NCBI GenBank assembly: GCA_030765065.1
Contig: CM060990.1
Location: 411,317,198 to 411,381,197 of the forward strand
Direction of reading: 5' to 3'
Length of the DNA: 64,000 nucleotides
Source: Deroplatys truncata
Lineage: Eukaryota > Arthropoda > Insecta > Mantodea > Mantidae
Shown: positions 1 to 12,744 of the stretch, in pieces
Layout: each line of letters starts with the position of its first letter
Numbering within the stretch: position 1 is the first letter of the stretch
The notes under the pieces: generated by a model
The model's input: the letters and a program-made list of their open reading frames with translations, nothing else
Told to the model about the DNA's origin: nothing
Databases searched by the model: none
Translations under genes and position numbers: made by a program

Positions 1-199
1 AAGACCTATAAGCATTAATATTAGGTATCTCAAAGAGTGTACTTTCAATACGGGAATGTGGAGTTGGTTGCTGACTGACTGCTGCAGTCCATCTTCCAAT
101 CAAAGTTAAGATTGCTTGTTCACCAAGACTGGTTCCTTAGCAGTCTAAAGAGCTAATGAATTTAGACTAAAAGCAAGGAAGCTTTTTAAACTTTCAAGA

Positions 200-1190
200 A
201 GAACTGGTAATTGGTCCTTCTATGAGTTATAACAAAGCCATCAGTAAGACCAAAAGTATTCATGGATTGTGCTGCCAGGGGATAGAAAGTATTTCTAGCA
301 GTACAAGGGTCATGAAAGCATTGGTCAAAAATGCTAACAGGACAGTTAGCATGATGAAAATACCTAATGGCAGTTACACCCAGTCAGAAATGGAAACACT
401 GTTACGTTTCATAAGAGCCCATTTTCCTGACTCTAAAGCAGTCAATAACCAACCTATTAATCGAATCAGTCACATGAATCAGGACAGATTGGACTGAGAC
501 CTGATCAAAGGTGTGATCAATGTGATTAAGGTAAGGTGGGCTGACAATTAATTTGAACATAAAGCAGTTGGACCAGATTTAATATTTCCTTCATTGATAC
601 AACAAGGGATTGATGGTATACAATCCCTGCTTTGCAGCCTTTTTATAGCTTCTACAGACATACCCATCTTCCATTGGCATGGCAGTAATTTCTATGACAC
701 TTATGCCTAAGCCTGATCATCCTAATTGTGCTGAGGCTAAGGCATATTATGAATCTCTCCTCACTTTTTCTTAAGGTGTTGGAAAGACTAGTTGACTGGC
801 AATTCAGGGGCAATATTCTGGAAGTTTTTTCCATTATACATACGAGTGTGCTGATCAGTCAAGTAAATTAACAGAAACAACACTTTATCATAATTTCCAC
901 TACCTAAAAGAAGAGATTCTAAGATTACCATTGGGGCGTTTCTTAATGTGAAAGATGGTTTTAATCATCCCTCTTGTGAAGAGGATCTGAAAGACTTTCA
1001 AGAGCATGAAGTTACACCTACAATTTGTCAATATAATACACTATCTCAAAAAATAAGGAGATGAACGCAAGTCCATTTGGGAGGACGAGTTGCCTACTGT
1101 TAGGAGCTGTGCACAGGTGGGGGAGGGTTCTCTCACTCCTGCTTTGAAACCTGGAGGTGGACGGTCTGTTGCAGAGTCTCAATAAGATTT
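200..1190 (+). pseudogene. Jockey-type LINE ORF2 relic (linker and reverse transcriptase)
   Basis: This is a decayed fragment of the ORF2 polyprotein of a Jockey-like non-LTR retrotransposon. The open stretch 222-497 carries the linker seen between endonuclease and RT in such elements (PNGSYTQSEMETLL followed by a HFPDS motif). Shifted frames downstream keep RT landmarks: AVGPDLIFPSLIQQG near 570 (family form GPDGIFPALLQ), LLKVLERLVDWQFRGN near 770-810, and a STETTLYHN-like motif near 870, then a GRFLNVKDGFNH-like match to the LGAFLDVEGAFD motif near 935. Neither the endonuclease nor the YADD box is recognisable. Several frameshifts and stops rule out function. I read these motifs by eye; the exact clade within the Jockey group is inference. 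Confidence 0.7.
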
Positions 1191-1689
1191 ATTATCTCTT
1201 GTTATTAAGAGAGGTTTCCTGTTGAACACATTGTACTTATACATTAAGCTTGCATAATTAATTTCAATGAACAAGCAATAGTGGACAACAATGTTAACTA
1301 CAATAATGAATGTGGAAAAAGAAAAGAAAAAGGAAAATAAAAGCAGTGAAGGAAGTATGAATGCCCTAATCCATCAGAATATGTAACTTTGGCTAATGCA
1401 AGCACTCTGTCATAACACTATCATTAGATAATTAATCATTTTGTGAGATATCACTCTTTTATCCCAATATACTATCAAAGTTTCATAAGCAGTGGTGAAC
1501 CGTTAACAAATAATATATTGTGTGGAATTTAGTTCCCACTTACTGTTAGTTCCTATCTCAAAATGTCTTTCCAGGACCCCTCCACAATCCTAGCAATTTG
1601 CTTGGTTGAATTCTAGGACAGCCTGTATATTATATTACTTTTTGTCCAAAGAGGAAGTCCCAAAAATCCAAAGATTTGCCAGCCATTAC

Positions 1690-1925
1690 GGCTGCACTTG
1701 CTTAAATGCCTAGCTTTGGTGTTTTATAGTACAGGGAATTGCAGATTCAAATCCTGCCTTGACCATGGGTGCTCGTGTTTTCATAAATGTGTCTTTATGC
1801 GAGTAAAATGAAAAGACAACTAGAAAAATGGAAAACAACATAAACCTGAGAAAAATTGGAGAAAAGGCATCAAATGTGGTACTTTCAATCAAGAATACAA
1901 AATAAAATAAATAAATAAATAAATA
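1690..1925 (+). repeat. Possible SINE-like relic with a B-box and an AAAT tail
   Basis: GATTCAAATCC at about 1743-1753 fits an RNA polymerase III B-box. It lies about 30 bases after a weak A-box-like TAGCTTTGGTG, and the segment ends in an AAAT microsatellite near 1903-1925. No target-site duplication was found and the A-box is poor, so chance cannot be excluded. Confidence 0.3.
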
Positions 1926-1929
1926 AAAC

Positions 1930-3945
1930 AAAAAATATGGGAGTTTAGGTTGATAAGCACTCATAAAGTTTGTAAAAAACTATAATTATATTATTCTTAT
2001 ACAAAAACAGTACATACATCTTAGTTCTAATTGATCCTTCTAATGGTTGCTATGACGACCGCTGTGATGTATTCATCCCCTCCTATTGATTTAAAGCTTT
2101 CCACCACGTGGTTAGTAACTGTCAATCACCTTCTTGATTGGCGCCGAGTATAGTTACATTTTGTTGTGATATGTATTAATTTTTCAGAACAGCATATAGT
2201 GAATAAAGCATGCGAAATGATGGAAGTGTTCTTGTAATATCCAGGACAATTACTAAACTTATTGTTATTGAAAATACTTGTGCCTTGCTGTTTTCTGGTT
2301 TACCATCCTATCTGTCTTTGGGACTAGCTCCCAAAGATTTAACAGCATAAAATTAGAGGGATTCACTGTCTTCATAAAGTACAATGATGTGCATTAGTTG
2401 AAAATTGATACCTCAGAAACTCCAAAGGTTGTAGCATCATTATAAATTAACTGCAACATTTATTACTCAAGTTTCACCAGAGATTGTAATATCAAATCAT
2501 TAATTCAAATGGGTGCTTGGTAAAGTAATGATCTTGGATAAATGGTCCAAATTTGATGCTTTATTAGTCATCTGAATGGGTACACAATTGCAAGCAAACA
2601 AACAGAGAATAAACTACTTCAGGTTACCAACAATTTAAAACAATGTTGCAAGCAAATAAATTAAGATTTCACATAATATCCTAAAAATAAATTCTTAGAA
2701 CAGCAGGTAAGACTGGTTAATCAAAAGGTTACACAACCGATACCCCATTATGGGCATGCTCAACTATTTCCTTCTGATCCAACAGCTTACAGATAAGTGA
2801 TTCCTATGTACTTTCTTTATTCTCAAACCCTTAGTGCTCAATAGTAATTACAAATCTATGCATTTAAAATATACATTTAAAATAAATACTCAGTGACCAA
2901 GAAAAATAATTGAATTTGTTGCTGTGTGAAAGTTATGTAAAACTAGAAATTTCTTATAATGGGAGTAACATTCAAGGCATTTCAAATACACCAGATCATG
3001 TAAAAACAGTGCAGACCTCTATGTTAACATCCTTAACATCCAAGAATAAAGTTCTTTTAGCCCTGTATCAAGTAAAACTTTAGTCACACAAAAATTGTAT
3101 GAATATGATTATTCTTATAGTTAAGCTTTGAGTTAATGCGATTTAAGATGTTAACTTTGATATCAAATAATAACAAAATTAATACAAACACTTTCAGAAA
3201 ACTGGCACAAATTTTCATGACACATTTGAAAATATAGTTTATGAATGTAGGAATATTTACATAAAGGAGCAGAAGACAATTACCTGAATTTACATTGCAG
3301 GTAATGCAGCTAACAGTGTTTGCATAATTTAAAAGTGAAAATTGCAAGAAAATGTTATACTGTGAACCCAAATGGATTTTGAGTTTCCAAATGTTGAAGT
3401 TAGTGCTTACTTAAGAGTAACACATAGGGAGGCCTGGAGTGGCCATCACAGTTTACGTAGAATATAATGGTATGCACTTTCAATATATTTTAGTCTTTAA
3501 TTTCTGAAGCATATGAATAAGAATTTCTTAAAGTAGAAACTCAGGAAAACATAATTCTGCATTTAGATATCAAGACGTGTGACATTTATAATACTGGTGC
3601 TGACTTCAACACTAGTGATTGCAAATTCCGAGTACTGCTTTGATGAGAGAAATAATAAAAGTAATATATAACTACTGTATTATTAAGTAAGACAGTTTGC
3701 CATACGCTGCAGGCAAATAAAAATGAAAGTTGCAAACTTATTCACATTGAGAAAGTAAGAAAATGGTCTGCCACAAACTATGGAAAGCATGTTTTGTATT
3801 TATTCACTAACACACACTAACCTTAATATGGAAGTGTAAGAATATAAAAGACTGCATGCATATTTCAGCACAGACATGCTAAAACACTTGTAAAACAATA
3901 CCTTCATGAGTTGGAATTACTTGATACGTGAGCCCCACATTGTGA
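1930..3945. other. AT-rich stretch without recognised genes
   Basis: No reading frame here resembles a known protein. The longest open stretch (3084-3371, minus) is low-complexity and hydrophobic with no motif. The sequence is AT-rich and unstructured. I see nothing I can name. Confidence 0.5.
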
Positions 3946-3949
3946 CATC

Positions 3950-6390
3950 ATGAATCGCGCGTGAATAGAGACAAGCTTGCTGCAGATGCCCAGAAGCTAG
4001 AGACTGTCAAAGAGTGGCCCAGGCCAAGGAATAAACAAGAACAGCAAGGGTTCCTGGGCCTCTGCATGTACTGTCACAAATTCATGGCAGGGCATGCAAC
4101 ATCGCTAAAACCGCTGACCAGGAACGATGAGCCTCCCAGTGGTCCAACCAAGCTGAGGCACTTTTTTCAGAACCTTTGAGCGTCACCAGTACTAGGATAC
4201 CTCATTCCCGGTAAAAGGTTCATTGTGGACACGGATGCCAGTGAGTTCGGCATTGGGGGTATCTATCTCAAAAGCAGGATTGAAAAGAGAGAGTACTGGC
4301 CTACTTCAGTAGAACCCTGTCCAAGGCCGAACGAAACTACTGAGTGACAAGAAGAGAGGGTGTTGTAGAGACCCTGAAGCACTTACAAAGTACCTTCAAG
4401 GAGAGGAGTTCCACCTCCGAATGGACCATTCCGCCCTAACTTGGCTGTTGGGTTTTCGCAATTTGGATGGACAGACAGCTTGCTGGATCCAATGGCTGCA
4501 GGAATAGAATTTTACCTGAGAGCATCGGGCAGGAATGCGTCATTTTAACGCTGGCATCATTTCATGAAGACCGTGACAGGAAAACTCAACCACTGTGTGA
4601 AGGAGAGCGTTGCAGCCTTATGCCCGGTTACAGTGTAACCCACAATTTGGGTGGAGAGAGCAGCTGGAGGATTGAGACATAGAGCCGATCCTGTAGGACA
4701 AAGAATCTGGCAAATGACCTGTGTGGGTGGACGTCTCCAAGGGGTCCGATTTATAACAGTTACTGGGCGCAGTGAAATTCCCTGGTGGTCAAGAACGATG
4801 TGTTGAGAGTATGGGAGTCCGCAAATGGAAAAACTAGGGTAGAACAGCTAGTGCTCCCAATAAGTAAGGTGAAACAAGTCATCCAGGAGAACCATGCTGG
4901 ACTACCTACTGGCAACTACGTGTAAATAAGACCTTAGAGAAGCTACGTCGCCGATTCTATTGGTTGTATCTTCAAAACGATGTGGAGAGATGGTGCCAGC
5001 AATGCGATATCTGTGCGGGAAGTCGCGGGCCATAGACCCGCAGTGGAGCGCCGTTGGAAAGACCTACCATCGACGTGGTAGGCCCTTTTCCAAGCACAGA
5101 CGCAGGAAATCGCTACCTGCTATTGGCTATGGACTATTTCACCAAGTGGCTGGAGGTTTACGCGATTCCCAATCAAGAAGCTTCGGACGTGGTTAATGCA
5201 CTAGTGAACAACTTATTCTGCGGATTCGGGATCTCCCCAGGAGCTCCACAGTGGCCAGGGTCGAATCCAACCTTATGCGAAAGCTAGCGCCCCCGGATAC
5301 ACAAGACCCGGACCATTCCGCATCATCCACAGTCGGAGTATGGTGGAGCTTTATATAAAGATGGTTGAGGAGTACCTCCGGAAAGTGTTATCCAGCCATC
5401 AGGGAGACCGGGATGTGCATTTGTCGTCATTCCTTCTGGCTTACCGAGCATCACTACACGAATCCACTGGCCAACATGCGGTTCGGACGGGAGCTAACGG
5501 CAACCATGTGATCTATTGTTCAGCACACCTCCTGTTACTGACCAGCCGGCCACAGATTATGTGGGGCGCTAACGGACAGGCTAGGAGATGTCCATTATCT
5601 CGCCAGAGAGCACAAAAGTAACCGGATGAAGGCACGCTATGACCATCTGGCGAACAGTGCCGGATTCCGGGAGGGTGAGCTCGTATGGCCCTATCGTCCC
5701 ACGAGACTAAGCGGAAATCGCCAAAATGTTGCTGAGACAGTCCGTACAAGGTCATTGCCCATATCAACGATGTGGTAAACCGCATTCGGCGCCAACCCCG
5801 AGGGAAGCTGATGGTGGCCCAACTTAATCCGCTTGCGCTCCTTATCGCGGAGCTGCTCCGGATGACCAGCTCTGAGGAGGGAGCTATGGGCTTCCGTTAT
5901 TGGTAGAGGGCGCCGACCGACCGACCGACCTACCTACTGACCGGGGAAGAGATAACCCGCTCTCACCCAGCGTAAACACCAGAAGTGTTATTGAGATAAT
6001 GGGATTGTTCTGAACTTTTCTCAGCCCTCTGCTCCTTAACATTCTAGAATGTTCTGTGGAAATTTCCAGTGGCTATATATGCCAGCATGTTCATGAGTAA
6101 TTCAGTGAGAGTTAATGAGTGTGGTTCTGATGCGACATCAAGTGTGGTTCTACAAGTGAGTTTGTGACGTACAGCTACTTCCACGAGAGATTAGAGACGT
6201 CTTATGTTCGACTCCCCACCGAGTGAATCATCTAAAGAAGAGGCTGCTTTACGGTGCGTATTTCAATACACGTGCACATCACCAAGAAGAGTGAAGTGAC
6301 AGGGAAAATCAAACTAGATCATTACCGATGTGATAGTGAGAACTTATTGAAGTGACAGTGAAAACTAGGCAAAGCCACAGTATGTTTCAG
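3950..6390 (+). mobile_element. Ty3/gypsy fossil, 3' half (RT end, RNase H, integrase, 3' LTR)
   Basis: This is a broken Ty3/gypsy LTR retrotransposon lacking its 5' half. Parts in order: the end of reverse transcriptase (ETVKEWPRPRNKQE, FLGLCMYCHKF) at about 3960-4180; RNase H (VDTDASEFGIGG and a DHSALTWLL-like motif) at about 4190-4700; integrase core (VVGPFPSTDAGNRYLLLAMD, TKWLEVYAIP, NQEASDVV) at about 4950-5640; and a 3' LTR from about 5905 to about 6390. The LTR is assigned by its position after integrase and by similarity to LTR copies near 40.2/46.5 kb and 62.3 kb. The coding part looks old, with roughly ten breaks. The exact LTR ends were not fixed. Confidence 0.85.
5905..6390 (+). 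repeat. Gypsy-family LTR, copy 1 (3' LTR)
   Basis: Segments such as GGCGCCGACC, ACATTCTAGA, CTGATGCGACAT and GAGATTAGAGACGTCTTATG recur in diverged form, in the same order, in the minus-strand LTR split across 46,660-46,294 and 40,377-40,180. Other segments (GTGACGTACAG, GTTCGA followed by a GTGAGTGAA-like run and AGAGGCT) recur near 62,380-62,470. This marks a shared LTR lineage of old, diverged copies. Confidence 0.6.
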
Positions 6391-6949
6391 TGTTACTTAT
6401 GTGAGAGTGGTTGCGATAAGTATTTAGCAAAGCCATATGTAGGTGCTTCAATATTGCTCACAGTGAGACAAAGTGGGATACCTTTTTGTGTATTTTTGGG
6501 ACACTGTATAAACTTGGCGATGTTGTTTCTATCCTTGGGATGCTCTTAATGGTGATCTGTGATAATGAGGCCTTGAACAGCTGATCACGACCATAGTGGG
6601 ATCTTTCTCTATGGCTGACAAATCAGCTGTAATGGAACATGAATTCCAAAGCAGTCACATTTTTTTCTGGAACACCCAACTTCTCAGTACCTGTGAACAA
6701 TTTCACATCAGACTCTTATCATGAAGCTATAGAGATATACAAACATAAAAGAAATTTTAAGTGAAAGGAGGAAATTAACAGAACACACAAGACTTGGATA
6801 GCAATTCTAGAAAACAGGCAAACAATAGAATGTGCTCCAATAGAAAGTGCCACTGGAGCCCAGACCAGTAGGAGCAAAGTGGTTGGATAATCCGTGACCA
6901 ATCAGCAACTGGAAGGTGCCTCACCTCTCACTATATAAGTGACTGTGGA

Positions 6950-8010
6950 TTGATCGCTGCCAGCTGATTTATTTTTCACGTAAGCTGCGCCTTCCGGCCA
7001 TAGACCTAACGGTCGGTGGTCAAAGATTGCACTGTCGCCAGCAAGTTAAGTACCTTGGCGTCACCTTGGACCGAACATTGCGGTGGACTGCCCACCTAAA
7101 AGATAGCGCCAACAAAGGGCGGCAGCGGTTAAAGTTATGCGCCCCCGTCTTCCGCAGCAAACAGCTGAACTTAAAATCCAAACTTATTCTGTACAAATCC
7201 TTCATTCTGTCGGTGGTTCTCTACGCATGTGTGGCCTGGGCAAATGCATCTGCATCTGCAAAAAGGCACGTTGAAATCCTTCAAAACCTCTCCCTCCGAA
7301 AAATCCTTCGTGTTCCTCTCCTCACATCCAACCGAACCATCCTCCGTGAAACAAACATGCCCTCCATCCCTGATGCCATTACCAAACGTGCCTCGTCGGT
7401 ATGGGCGCGCATACGGGGACACCAGAACCCCCTAATCTCCAGCATCGGCAGTGGCGAGCCGAAGCACAGGAAACATGGCCGTATCAGAAAGTTTTAACGG
7501 CACAACGGCCCGCCATTTAGCGCGCCCATCACACCAGGCCCCAGGCCACCCCAACTGCTGCAGAGGCGTCACTACGCAACAACCATCCCTCTACAAGCTG
7601 CCGCACAGCAAAACGGCGGACTGTAAATATTGTGTAAATAGTGCTTTTGTGTTGTGTAATTAGTGTAAATATCTCGTGTGATAGTGTTTAGTTTTAGTCC
7701 TGGGACGTGCTTCGCATGGCCAGATGTGTGTATGTGTGTGAGAGCGTGTGTGTGTGCGTGTGTGTATGTGTGTACATATGTATATAATGAAAAAAAAAAG
7801 TGTCTCAAAACAAATTTGATAAAACAAAAACTGATAAAGACTACAAACTAAAACTATTCTCGGTGGCCTAAGGCTGGCCACCGCATGGGTTCTTTTTTTC
7901 TTATAAGTGAATATAATCTAATGCTAACAAGCAAATTGTAAAAAATGTAAACATAAGCCTGTTAGCCGGGCCTAATGTACCGGCACCAGGTAATTTCCTT
8001 CAATAAATAA
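6950..8010 (+). mobile_element. 5'-truncated Jockey-type LINE (RT C-terminus and 3' UTR)
   Basis: An open stretch running to a stop at 7495-7497 encodes the C-terminal part of a Jockey-type ORF2 after the RT palm: AIDLTVGGQRL, VKYLGVTLDRTLRWTAHLKD, LNLKSKLILYKSFILSVVLY. The frame is open upstream to about 6955 without an initiator, as expected for 5' truncation during reverse transcription. The likely 3' UTR runs to about 8010. It includes a GT-rich tract near 7726-7790 and an AATAAA-like signal in CAATAAATAA near 8004. No endonuclease or YADD box is present. A clean flanking duplication was not found. Confidence 0.75.
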
Positions 8011-8039
8011 CCTTAGCACCTTAGCTGCTCTCTCTTAGA

Positions 8040-8135
8040 TGAGTCATCTGAAGATGCTCAATGCAGAATTGAGCAAAATGTCAGGAACAATTTATACCTC
8101 TTGACCATGGCCTACAAGCACAGAAAGAACAGCAT
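8040..8135 (+). repeat. Short CTGAAGATG...TGTCAGGA motif block
   Basis: A CTGAAGATGCTCAATG...TGAGCAAAATGTCAGGA arrangement resembles the 'CTGAAGATG...GAAACGTCGG' motif common at the ends of Penelope-like and some other retroelements. Nothing else of such an element is visible, so this is only a suggestive match. Confidence 0.25.
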
Positions 8136-8509
8136 TTCATTCAGATGCCAACTGAAAAATCCTCAGAATATGCAGCAGTGAATGCTCTTTGCCTTCCACC
8201 AATTTCCAAATTGTCTTAAAAAGAAATGGTTATATATACTATTAGAGGGTAATACTTTAAAATAAGCTGTATTACACAGTTTTTGTTTGTTTCAAGAAGA
8301 GGATTATCAAACTTCCTTGTTGGGTAGGTAAAGTTATGCTCTGTATTGTTAAAGGCTGATAGAGCTGTCATTTTCTATAAGGGATAGGGAATTCAAGAAT
8401 TAATACCTTATAATTTAACCTAATATCCTTCACGCATTCTGACTTTATGCATCAGAGCTTAAACACATTATCACCCCCCAACGAAACCTTTCACAGTTGT
8501 TTTAATGAC

Positions 8510-8640
8510 ATTATCAGGATAAGGGAAACCCCGGATAAAAACCATTAACTAGTTAATTTGCCCTAACCAAAATTTGAACTCATGATCTATTGAATGTGAG
8601 GCACACACACTATCTCCATGCTAAAAAGGTAGGCATTTCA
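8510..8640 (-). repeat. tRNA-like SINE relic
   Basis: On the minus strand a GCATGGAGATAGTGTG block is followed about 30 bases later by GAGTTCAAATTTTGG, which fits a degraded A-box/B-box pair. The sequence beyond (ATCCGGGGTTTCCC) resembles a SINE body. Duplications and tail are not clear. It is not a functional tRNA, because the stems do not pair. Confidence 0.4.
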
Positions 8641-9120
8641 AATTGAAACCAGCATCACATAGGGATTAATAAACCCTTAATTTCATCTGTGTCAACACCT
8701 GATATTTTAAACAAAGGGGTGGTAAAGTCTAGGTATGATTGTTTTATGTACGCTTGAAATGAAGAAGAAATGTGTCTTAAGCATTCATTATCAACAATAA
8801 ACTATAGTATATTCCGTTTCTTCATGATTATATTGGTGATGCATCTTTATTCCCAATTGCATGTATGCTTTCAGATTTAACAGCAACAGTCACAGCACCA
8901 ACAACAATGATGATGGTGATGATGATGTTGTAGTAATGATGACAATAGATATTATTATGATGTACTATACCAGCCAGATAATAAATGGAGTGTAGGTTAA
9001 ATAATAAATTGAGAGTTACACATATTGTAATTATTATTTTATTAAGTTATTATTTTATTAGAAAAGGTTCAAAGAAAACAAACATGCATACTGGAGAGTA
9101 GGTTAGGTTCTTTATTATTA
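8640..9120. other. AT-rich spacer with simple repeats
   Basis: The stretch contains GAT/CAA trinucleotide tracts near 8880-8960 and ATT-rich sequence near 9030-9065. I see no coding or mobile-element signature before the copia fossil starts at about 9126. Confidence 0.5.
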
Positions 9121-9125
9121 AAGTA

Positions 9126-9162
9126 TGTCAAATAAGATGTTTAAGTATTTTATTTGTCTAAG
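9126..9162 (+). repeat. Residual copia 5' LTR
   Basis: ATAAGATGTTTAAG and adjoining bases match the start of the 3' LTR at 12,726 and its continuation after the piggyBac at 15,225, allowing a few substitutions. Most of this LTR and the primer-binding site are missing. Confidence 0.7.
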
Positions 9163-12100
9163 TTGAAAAATTTGTGGAGTGAGTTGAACAAGGATCTTCA
9201 GAGGCAAAATGAAACTAGGCTACCAGATATACTACTCAACTACAAGAATGGACTGTCAGTTGAATATCGCTCATTTAAGTCAAGTTGGCTACTTCTAAGT
9301 GAAGATAAGTGAAGAGTTGATGAAATCACAACACAATTATGTGCTCATCAAAGGGAAATGAAGAGCCATGAGAAGGACAAGGAAGTGGAACAGGAAGCAC
9401 TTACAGTGAAAACTGGAAAACCAAGCAAACGTCAGGATTTCAAGAAGATAGAAAGTACAACTACTGTGGTTCCAGAGGACATTGGGTTAAGACATGTCAA
9501 AAATGGATCTCGGATGGCAGACTAAAACCTGCTTCTGATTTGGGAAAGGCTGTGTCAAACAGAAACACTTCCTGTTTAGCCACAAATTATGAACTTGTCT
9601 GTGTTGATGGTTCAATATATTCAGCAGCAGATGGGTCAGATGACTGGTACATTGATTATGGAGCTTCAAGTCATGTTATTAAACACGGTAAATGCTTTAT
9701 GCAGTGTGAAAGTTTCAAGACTTCACATGGCATCACAGTAGCAAATGGAAGGGTTCTTCCAGTTCTAGGGAAGGGAACTCTTAAAATAGTAGCATTTGTG
9801 AATGGTCAAGAACGATTTAAGTCCTTACATGAGGTTTGGTATGTTCCGGAGATCAGCAAGAACTTGTTCTTGTTTTCTCTGCACAAGACAGACTTGCTAA
9901 AAGCCGTTTTGAGCCAACTGAGTGCTGGTTGAAAATCAGTTAAGTCTGTGTCCTTCAGTACTCATGAATTAAAGGAAAAGGGCTTTACAGGGCAGCTATG
10001 AGAGTTTTAACTCTAGAGGAACAAGTAGAAGTGAATATGGTTACATCAGAATCCTCACTTCTTCAGCTATATCATGAGTGCTTCAGCCACCAAGACAAGA
10101 GACATGTAAAATCTGTACTAAGCCATCAAATGAGAAATCAATCAATAATGACCAGATATGTGAACCATGTATATTTGGAAAAATCACACAATTGAGTGTT
10201 GGCTTTAAAACTGAGTGTACTAAACCTGGAGAGCTCATTTCAAAAGATGTGTGCGGACAGTTTGATATGTCCCATAGGACGTTTCACTATTTTGTACTCT
10301 TTAAAGATAATTTCACGAAGTTCCACAAATGTATTTTTCCTTGAACAGAAATATGAAGTTCTTAAGACTCTACAAAATTTCTTGGCATATGCAAAGACTT
10401 TAGGACATAAAGTCAGGAAGATTCTTAGTGATAATGGAGGAGAATTTGATAATGGGATTGTTAGAGCACTGCTGCAAAAAATGGAATAATTCAGAGACTG
10501 GCAGCACCATACACCCCAGAACAATCTGGTGAAAATGAAAGGGAAAATAGCACAATAGTAGAAATGGCAAGAACCTCGAAGAAAGGTTCCCAAGCAGAGA
10601 ATCCCAAAGCAGAGTTTCCATCTGCAATGTGGGCTGAGCTAGTTCACACATCAGTCTACATACTTAACAGAACAAGTAAGTGTTCAGTGAAGAATGTGAG
10701 TCCTAATGAGCTATGGATGGGAAAGAAGCCCAGGGTCAAGCATATGTGAATCATTGGATATGTTGCTTATTCCCACATTCCTAAACAAAAGAGGAGGAAA
10801 ATGGACAGTAAGGTTTCAAAAGGTTATCTAGTTGGACATGACGATTGTGAGATATATCGCATTTGGATCAAAGAAATAAATAATGTCACCTGCTCATGCC
10901 ATGTTATGTTAAATGAAATAATTATGAACTGTAAAGGAAGGCTTCAGTTTATAACACAGAATACTTCAGAAGAGGGAAAACAAGAACAACCTCAAGATTC
11001 CATTGGAAAACAGAAAGAAGACCAAGTGGAAGATCTTCAGGAAGAGGAAAAGCCAGGAAATTCTTTTGAAGAAGAAGATTTATTCTCCAAGGAAGAACCA
11101 AATGCACACAAACAACAGCTGAGAGACAAAACTCATCTGAGATTGTCTAAACATTTTGAAGATAACATTACATTAGTTAAGGCTTTTGTCACAGATGTTG
11201 AAGAACCTGAGACTTATGAAGAAGCTGTCCAGTCCAGACAAAGTATACACTGGAAGAATGCAATGGATTCAGGTATGAAGTCACTGAAAGAAAATGAGAC
11301 ATGGACCATAGAAGAATTGCCTACAGGAGCTAGAGCCATTCCTTGCAAGTGGGTATACAAAATAAAGACATATCCTGATAGCACAATTGACAAGTATAAA
11401 GCTAGACTCGTAGTGATGGGATTCTCACAGCGATTTTGAATCAACTACTATCAGACATATAACCCTGTGACAAAACTGGCTACTGTTCAGTCAATTCTTA
11501 GTATTGCAGCAAATGAGAAAATGCATCTCATCCATTTTGATGTCTGCTCAGCATTTTTATAAGGAAAACTTAAAGAATGCATTTATATGCAGCAACCTAA
11601 GGGGTACAGTGATGGTCCCCAGAGAATGTGCAAGCTGAAAAGATGTCTTTATGGACTAAAACAGGCTTCACATTGCTCGAATGAAATGTTTGGAGAATTT
11701 TAATCAAAATTAGATTTTAAGATAAGTGACACCCATGCTTATTCATAAGAAATATGGATGGCAAGAAGATGCATGTTTATACATGGATGATGGGCTAACC
11801 AAAAGGATTCTGAAACATTGATCAGACAACTGCAAACAAGATTCAAGATCACAGCCAAATCAACAAACTTTTTTCTTGGTATTCAGATTCAGCATCTTGA
11901 TGATGAGAACATTAAAATAAGCCAAGAAGCATATGCAAAGAAAATACTTCACTGGTTTGGAATGGAGAGCTTCAGACCAGTGCCAACTTCCATGCCAAAG
12001 CAAGATGTGACTGTGAGAAAGGAAGACAAAGAAAGTGTGCAGTCTACATCCTACAGACAAGTATGTATTTAGTGTTAGGCACATGACCAGACTTAGCATA

Positions 12101-12744
12101 CAGTGTAGGTATTTTGTCCTGAAATCTGGAAAATCCCACAAGAGATGACTAAATTAAAGTGAAATAAGTGTTGCGGTATATAGGAGGTTCAGTTGCTAAG
12201 GGCATCATATTTAAGTATCAGTACAAACCAGGAGTTTTAGATTGCTATAGTGATGCAGATTTTGGAAGCTGTCAAGTAACAGCAAGATCAACAAATGGTA
12301 CAGTGATAGTCTACAGTGGTGGAGCCATATCATGATTCAGTCAAAGGCAGTCAACAGTAGCAACTTCCACTACTGAAGCTGAGGTAATTGCAGCTAGTGA
12401 GTGCTCCAGAGAGGTCATTTGGTTGAAACGTCTTTTTGGTGAGGTAACAAGACTAACAAAAACCCAAGCACTATGTAGACAACACAGCAGCAATCAGGCT
12501 AGTTCAGAACCCTGAATTTCATAGAACAAAGCACATTAGTGTTAGGCATTTTTATACCAGAGAAAAAGTGCTGCAAAATTAAATAATTGTTCAACAAATC
12601 AGTACACAGTATCAAATTGCTGATATGATGACTAAGCCATTGTTCAAACCAAAACTGTTAAGCTTTTGTAATCAAGTAGGACTATCTTAAAGGATTCTTA
12701 TTTGATAAGGGAAAGTATTGAGGTATGTCCAATAAGATGTTTAA